Assembly: GCA_015680635.1 (NCBI GenBank) | Contig: JAABOA010000320.1 | Coordinates: 4,770-16,775 of the forward strand | Origin: Lunasporangiospora selenospora | Taxonomy: Eukaryota; Mortierellomycota; Mortierellomycetes; Mortierellales; Mortierellaceae | Length of the DNA stretch: 12,006 bases | Direction of reading: 5' to 3' | In this document: positions 7,935-12,006 of the stretch, in pieces | How the letters are laid out: every line of letters begins with the position of its first letter | Position numbering within the stretch: the first letter of the stretch is position 1 | Notes under the pieces: model-generated | Told to the model about the DNA's origin: nothing | Database searches by the model: none | Seen by the model: the letters and a program-made list of their open reading frames with translations, nothing else | Made by a program: the position numbers and the translations under genes

Positions 7935-8795
7935 TTATACTGTGTTTTGAATCCGGTTCTCCAATTGGTGCCTATCGACCTGACCCTTTCGCAGATAATG
8001 ATCTGCCTTTCTCAAGCGTGCGAATCGGTTTGCACATACTCCACCATAAATCATGAACATGAATTGGATCATGTTAACGACAATATAAATGATGGGCAGA
8101 GCGTTCTCACATGATTGAATGTCTGTATAATCATACATCGACTCACACGAAAATTGAGAGCCATCGAATGCCGCCCCCGTCACAATGGTTACGATCGTTC
8201 CAACAAATGTCAAGAACGTGGTCATCCACCATATAATACTAAATATCTTGGCGGCCCTCCAGCCAATCAATCTCACGGCGAAGATTCCTGACAGGACTAA
8301 AACAACGTAGATCGATATCGCAATATATGAAAGAATGCCGATCTCTGGTTGTTGTAAATGAGGATGGGAATGGGAAAAATAGAGAGGGTATCAAGTCAAT
8401 AATCCATGCAGATCAGAGATGCCAGTGACGAGTTCAATGCTTAAAGGGATATGTGCCATACCATAGCTACTCCTGGAAATGATCTCCCGGGACTCGAGTG
8501 CGGTCATCACGATGGCAAAGAACGTCATGAGAATAACTCCTCCTCGGAGTGTCATGCAGCAACAACATTTGATTTCATTGAGGCGGGAAATCTCAGTGTT
8601 GGAGACAGTGTAAGTTGTGTATGGTGGGGGTGAGGTTGGAGGGTTCTGGGGAGGGGTAATAACGTGCACTGTGTGAGTTGGAGGGTTCTGGGGAGGGGTA
8701 TTATCGTGCATTGTGTGAGTTGGAGGGCTCTGGGGAGGGATAGTATCGTGCATTTTATGAGTTGAAGGGTTCTGGGGAGGGGTAGTATCGTGCAT
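7935..8795 (-). CDS. Tetraspan membrane protein C with repeat tail
   Basis: Exon 1 is 8795-8462, the intron 8461-8345 (GTATGG to CCAG, 117 bases) and exon 2 8344-7935; the product is 247 residues. The N-terminal tail has four 14-residue units (MHDTTPPQNPSTHK type; the last begins with Val), followed by SPPPYTTY, which contains a full PPxY motif (PPPY), a known ligand of WW domains such as those of Nedd4/Rsp5 ubiquitin ligases. KCCCC lies just before helix 1 (about 87-107), a likely palmitoylation cluster. Helix 2 is about 114-134, helix 3 about 145-165 and helix 4 about 194-214. The loop has Cys178 and Cys190 (C-x11-C). The end, NRFARLRKAD...NTV, matches B and D. The chosen start is the ATG aligned with those of B and D; the frame is open further upstream, but only to a TTG. 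Adaptor or trafficking roles are inference. Confidence 0.8.
8345..8461 (-). other. Intron of gene C
   Basis: The donor GTATGGCACA is shared with B and D; the acceptor is CAACAACCAG after a pyrimidine-rich stretch. The splice is phase 1 and creates Glu112. Read-through meets a TGA about halfway, so retention would truncate the protein after helix 1. Confidence 0.8.
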
Positions 8796-8800
8796 TTTGT
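8633..8800 (-). repeat. 42-base coding minisatellite in C
   Basis: Four 42-base units starting at 8633, 8675, 8717 and 8759, with a partial unit after 8800. They encode the 14-residue repeats of the C tail. B and D have only one equivalent unit, so the array expanded within C. The unit length keeps the frame. Confidence 0.9.
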
Positions 8801-8997
8801 GAGTTGGAGGGTGGTCAGTGAGTTCTAAAGAGTCAGAGATCAAGAAAGTTTGTAAAAGTGCTTTGACTGAGAACTCTTGTCAAGCTGAAGGCAGTATAAA
8901 CAGTGAAGATGTGGCAAGAGAACAGGAAATAAAAAGTGGGGCTACAGATGTGGAGCAGTTTGGTGAGGGAATGCCCAAGCTTTATAGCCCAAAGTGT

Positions 8998-9018
8998 CGG
9001 AGTACAGATTATTCCATG
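8998..9018 (-). promoter_or_regulatory. Conserved upstream block of C
   Basis: Counterpart of 6882-6904, reading CGGAGTACAGATTATTCC on the plus strand. A second block resembling 6951-7015 follows at about 9057-9120. The stretch between the C start and this block also contains a purely plus-strand frame (8818-9093) without homologues in the B and D copies, which I do not call. Confidence 0.35.
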
Positions 9019-9125
9019 ACTGTTGAAAGTCGACAGTTCTACTCTTCTTTGTGGAATAAAACTTTACTAGGAACAACCTCGACTGGGCTCTGATTTTTTA
9101 CACTACGAGTTCAATGGCACCCTAT

Positions 9126-9508
9126 TTTTAGGTGCGAAGGGGATCAACGGAAGAGGGTGAAAGGAAAAGACAAGGAAGAGAGAGGAGGGTGAGGAACAAA
9201 ATGAGTAATGGTGTCTATGCTGTTGAAGTGAGAGTGAGATAGACAACGTTCTCATGGAAGCGTGGCGAGGCAAGTGTTACGACTCAATGGCCCGCTTTTT
9301 AGGGATCCTCGGTGATAAACACACGCAGGAAAATAGAGTTCACATTCAGGGCTGAGTTTGCATAGCGACTGGGCTGTGGACAAATACGAGAAAGAAAAAC
9401 AAACAAAAACACGACGCAGAAAGCATAACAAACGTCTCGTTGCAAAAATGACAACCGATTCACCCTGCAATGTTACAAAACGTACAGTACGTACATCAGC
9501 ACATTATA
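9126..9508. other. Spacer upstream of C
   Basis: Purine-rich at about 9125-9200 and otherwise without homology to the rest of the window. Frames are short on both strands. No gene is called. Confidence 0.5.
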
Positions 9509-10242
9509 TCACATGACCTTGGAGGCATTGCATTGTCGACTTTTATATTCTAACTTTTCAGGAGTCTCTGGTTCACTCAGCCAATCAGGCATCTGAACCT
9601 TACAGTGTGGTTGACTGATTTTCCACCGAAGAACAAGGAAGGGATTTCAGGCAGGGAAGTGATGGTAATAATACTAAAAGCACATCTTGAATATGATAGG
9701 CATCCTTGAAGTATCAGATAGGTGCTCGCTGTAGCCAAAGGAAGGTGATGTGGGTGCATATGCCTGTTGTAAATAATAGAGCCGCCTCTGGGAGATAAGA
9801 GAGTGGTGAACTTCCAGATCACTTGCCATTACCACAAAAGAACGATCCATGGGCAGATTTGATATTTCAACCACATACAATGTAAAACGGATTACTATCC
9901 AAGATGCAGTGAAAGAGATAGTAACTAGCGCTAGCTACCCATGAAGGCAATATGGATGAGTGGCGATATTGCTCCTGCAATTCTCAGTATCGGAGCAAAT
10001 ATTAGCCACTCTGAAGTCAATGAATGTGGACGTACACAGCTATTTTGAAACTGAGATATCCTGCATTTCACGTACACCTGCTACAAAAGCATGGCCTATA
10101 AAAAGAGTAACTGATCTCTGAGGAGACAACCGAGGTAGTATTTGCTCTCGCTCTGATGGATAAGTTCAGCATCGGTGCTAGGGAGGCGGATGAAATGGAT
10201 GATTTGAGGAAAAATACTATACGAGTAACGAAATCCTTTCAT
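9509..10242 (-). pseudogene. D': decayed membrane-protein gene downstream of D
   Basis: This begins at an ATG at 10242 (MKGFRYS), 135 bases after the stop of D, and aligns with B'. Pieces in order are the SIRARA stretch, NICSDTENCRSNIATH, then an in-frame TAG, a helix (LVTISFTASWIVIRFTLYVV), a tail with TSPSFGYSE, and KMCF followed by a TAG where B' continues. Near its end, a frame at 9649-9509 encodes MPDWLSEPETPEK and stops with TGA; this matches HDWLGGPEISEK in partial gene E, linking D' to the E type of tetraspan. Frameshifts and stops lie at different places from those of B'. No complete product is expected. Confidence 0.5.
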
Positions 10243-10377
10243 TTTCTAATAGAGATCAAGCTATCAAAGACCAGATGTATTTCACATTTTGGAGTGACCA
10301 ACAGACTGCTCTGTTCAGTTCTCAGCTCGTGATCATGCTCAAGCCCATACTCAAGCTCGTGCAGCGCCGGTAACGAG

Positions 10378-11138
10378 CTAGACTGTGCTTTGATTTTGGC
10401 TCTCCAATGTGGGCTTCTCGACCAGACTCTGCTGCGGCTCACTCTGCTGCATCTCATACTCTGCCTTTCTCAAGCGTGCAAATCGGTTCGCACTTACTCC
10501 ACCATAAATCATGAACATGATTTGAATCACGCTGAGGACGATGTAACCAATGTACACGGCCTTTTTGCACGATCTATGACTTGAGTACTCGTTCACCGAT
10601 TGACATGCTATGCCAGTGGAGTCAGCTGCTGTTCCCGTTGCAATGGACACAATCGTCCCAACAAATGTCAAGAGTGTGACAATCCACCATTCGATTTGAA
10701 ATATCATGGCAGCCCTGTAACCCTTCGACCTCAGGGCGAAAATTCCGGTTATGGCCAAGGCCAAGGTAATTATTATCCCAATGGTGGGGATAACAGAACC
10801 ATCCTCTAGTTGTAAATGAAGATGGGAGGGCATCAGAAAAAAAAGAAAAAGGAAAAAAAGAGAATTAATTCAGGCGATCCAGGCAGATCAGAGAAGCTAG
10901 TGATGGGTTCAAAGCAGTAAAGGACATGTGCCATACCAGTGTGAACGATTAGAAAACTCAATACTTCGATTGCAATCATTACGAAGGCAAAGAATGTCAT
11001 TAGAATATTCCCTCCTCGGAGTGTCAAGCAGCCGCAACATTTGATTTCTCTGAGACGAGAATGTTCATTGGGGATGGTATAGGTAGTGAGAGGTGGGGAT
11101 GAGTTCCCGAAGTTCTGGGGAGGGGTAGTGTCGTGCAT
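10378..11138 (-). CDS. Tetraspan membrane protein D (two exons)
   Basis: Exon 1 is 11138-10937, the intron 10936-10806 (GTATGG to CAACTAG, 131 bases, with long T runs) and exon 2 10805-10378; the product is 209 residues. Helix 1 is about 43-63, helix 2 about 72-92, helix 3 about 105-123 and helix 4 about 150-171. KCCGC precedes helix 1, and the loop between helices 3 and 4 has Cys135 and Cys147 (C-x11-C). The tail FARLRKAEYEMQQ ends in QNQSTV. It is the closest relative of B (54 of 67 residues identical in exon 1) and is the cleanest copy: no repeat expansion and a single acceptor. SPPLTTY replaces the PPPYTTY of C, so the PPxY tyrosine is gone. The start is the ATG aligned with B and C; upstream the frame is open, but only to a TTG. 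Biochemical role unknown. Confidence 0.82.
10806..10936 (-). other. Intron of gene D
   Basis: Donor GTATGGCACA, a likely branch region CCTGAATTAAT, then three T runs (7, 5 and 8) and the acceptor CAACTAG. Splicing creates Glu68. Read-through meets a TGA at 10835-10833. Confidence 0.8.
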
Positions 11139-11167
11139 TTTGTGAGATGGAGGGTGATCAGTGAGAT

Positions 11168-11179
11168 CTAAAGAGTCAG
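11168..11179 (-). promoter_or_regulatory. Acceptor-like motif in the D leader
   Basis: The minus strand reads CTGACTCTTTAG, a good fungal branch-plus-acceptor pattern, 30 bases before the ATG. It is kept in C (8836-8825) and nearly kept in B (6669-6658, CTGATTCTTTAG). The frame after it is open into the coding region in all three, so a spliced leader exon or an upstream start is possible. Confidence 0.35.
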
Positions 11180-11253
11180 AGATCAGGACAAAAATTCTTT
11201 TCAAATCGGAGGAGGTATTAAGTAGTGGAGATCAGGGTGGCAAGGGGCGTGTA

Positions 11254-11274
11254 TCGGAGTACAGATATTCCATC
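11254..11274 (-). promoter_or_regulatory. Conserved upstream block of D
   Basis: Counterpart of 6882-6904 and 8998-9018, reading CGGAGTACAGATATTCC on the plus strand. The second block follows at 11328-11399. Confidence 0.35.
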
Positions 11275-11423
11275 AGGAGTGTCGAAAGTCGATCCTCCTC
11301 TCGTCTATTGTGGGTAACCTTGAACCTAAAACCTTAGCGAGAACAGCCTCAACAGGACTCTCTGTTTAATTCTCCCCACAGTGCGTTCAATGATATCCTG
11401 ATTTTTATGAGCAAAGAGCAGAT

Positions 11424-11466
11424 GGGGAGGAGGAGGAAGAAGAGGAGGAAGAAGAAGAAGAGGAGA
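11424..11466. repeat. GGA/GAA microsatellite
   Basis: A purine tract of GGA and GAA triplets in the upstream region of D. The B copy has only a short GAAGACGAGAAGG at the same place, so it expanded after duplication. The hydrophobic or Ser-rich minus-strand frames across it are artefacts of the repeat. Confidence 0.85.
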
Positions 11467-11687
11467 GTGACAAAGGGAGGGATGTGTGTCTGTGCAGTTC
11501 TACAGAAGAAGGGGAGACGCTCGTCTTTGTGAGTGTGAGAGGAAAAGGATATGGGCTGTTGTACATCGATTGGGCTGTAGGCGTGCATATGACAGAAGGC
11601 TTATTTGGGATAGCACAGCAAACGTCGTATAACAAAGTAATGTCTAGAAGTGTGGTCTACTCAACATTCATTTGGCCCACCGGCTTC

Positions 11688-12006
11688 TTAATCATGCCTC
11701 ACTCTCATCCACAGCTTTGAAGGCATTTTAGACTTGCATCTTGTCTGACCTTTCTCAGAAATCTCTGGTCCACCCAACCAATCATGCGCACGAATTAGAG
11801 CCCAAGCACTAACAGCCGAAATGATTACCACCAGCTTATAGCAGCGATCCGCTTGGTCATAAGTGACCTTACTAGCTCCGCTGGACGGCGTTAAAGTTCA
11901 GCGACATTGATCCCGGACCGCATCCTTGTCATTCCGGATAATAAGAAACAGGTTGCCTACAGACATGGCCAGCACTGCAAGGGTCAGAATCCACCAGAGT
12001 ATGCAA
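11688..12006 (-). pseudogene. Tetraspan gene E, partial, with in-frame TGA
   Basis: The frame enters from the right edge and ends in TAA at 11690-11688: 106 codons, of which codon 36 (11900-11898) is TGA. Before it lies a helix (WWILTLAVLAMSVGNLFLII) that resembles helix 3 of the family, including the WW start, then RNDKDAVRDQC. After it come TLTPSSGASKVTYDQADRC, a shorter helix (YKLVVIISAVSAWALI) and a tail with DWLGGPEISEK. The two loop cysteines are 20 residues apart, counting the stop position, as in A. Meaning on both sides of the TGA shows it is one gene. No GT-AG pair I tried removes the stop while keeping the frame. The simplest reading is a nonsense mutation; a sequencing error or stop read-through are alternatives. 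The 5' part is outside the window. Confidence 0.6.

Larger units (their letters stand above)
7690..9125. repeat. Diverged third copy of the tandem unit (C)
   Basis: The order of elements is the same as in the B and D copies: downstream remnant, tetraspan gene with intron, 5' leader, and two conserved upstream blocks. Sequence identity to B and D is clearly lower than between B and D, so C split off earlier. Confidence 0.7.
9650..11610. repeat. Segmental duplication, copy containing D
   Basis: Partner of 5205-7200. Collinear content: D', gene D, its intron, 5' leader and upstream blocks. The D copy differs by a GGA/GAA microsatellite near its right end and by an insertion in D' near 9930-9950. 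Boundaries are approximate. Confidence 0.8.

Noticed and set aside
10833-11204. Unspliced reading of D with an FFFF-rich end
   Set aside because: The T run is the pyrimidine tract of the intron; the splice phase agrees across A, B, C and D.
11405-11635. Ser-rich minus-strand frame
   Set aside because: Made by the GGA/GAA microsatellite.

Overview
The window looks like nuclear DNA of a eukaryote, most likely a fungus. I see no operons or Shine-Dalgarno spacing. The convincing genes carry one short GT-AG intron each (108-131 bases) with a pyrimidine tract before AG. Gene density is low and decayed gene copies are common. An early-diverging (Mucoromycota-like) fungus is my guess from the style of the membrane proteins; I cannot prove it from sequence alone.

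The main content is a tandem family of small four-helix membrane proteins, all on the minus strand: A (2634-3437), B (5856-6628), C (7935-8795), D (10378-11138) and a partial, interrupted member E that runs off the right edge (11688-12006). A to D share one layout: a short Pro/Thr-rich tail, a Cys cluster just before helix 1, a phase-1 intron after helix 1, helices 2-3, a two-cysteine loop, helix 4 and a basic tail. B and D lie in a roughly 2 kb segmental duplication (about 5205-7200 and 9650-11610). C is a more diverged copy of the same unit (about 7690-9125). Each unit also carries, downstream of its tetraspan gene, remnants of a second membrane-protein-like gene, broken differently in each copy.

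The left third is different. Two related plus-strand segments (R1, about 1365-2062; R2, about 3765-4478) flank gene A. They are two damaged copies of one unrecognised plus-strand gene. R1 has lost its N-terminal part and R2 its C-terminal part, and codon differences between the copies favour plus-strand coding. Positions 1-1260 hold a purine-rich simple repeat and weak open frames that I cannot resolve.

The region is best read as a birth-and-death cluster of tetraspan membrane proteins, with repeat expansion in a cytosolic tail (C), a duplicated splice acceptor (B), an in-frame stop (E) and several pseudogenes. I found no tRNA, rRNA, CRISPR array or clear transposon.
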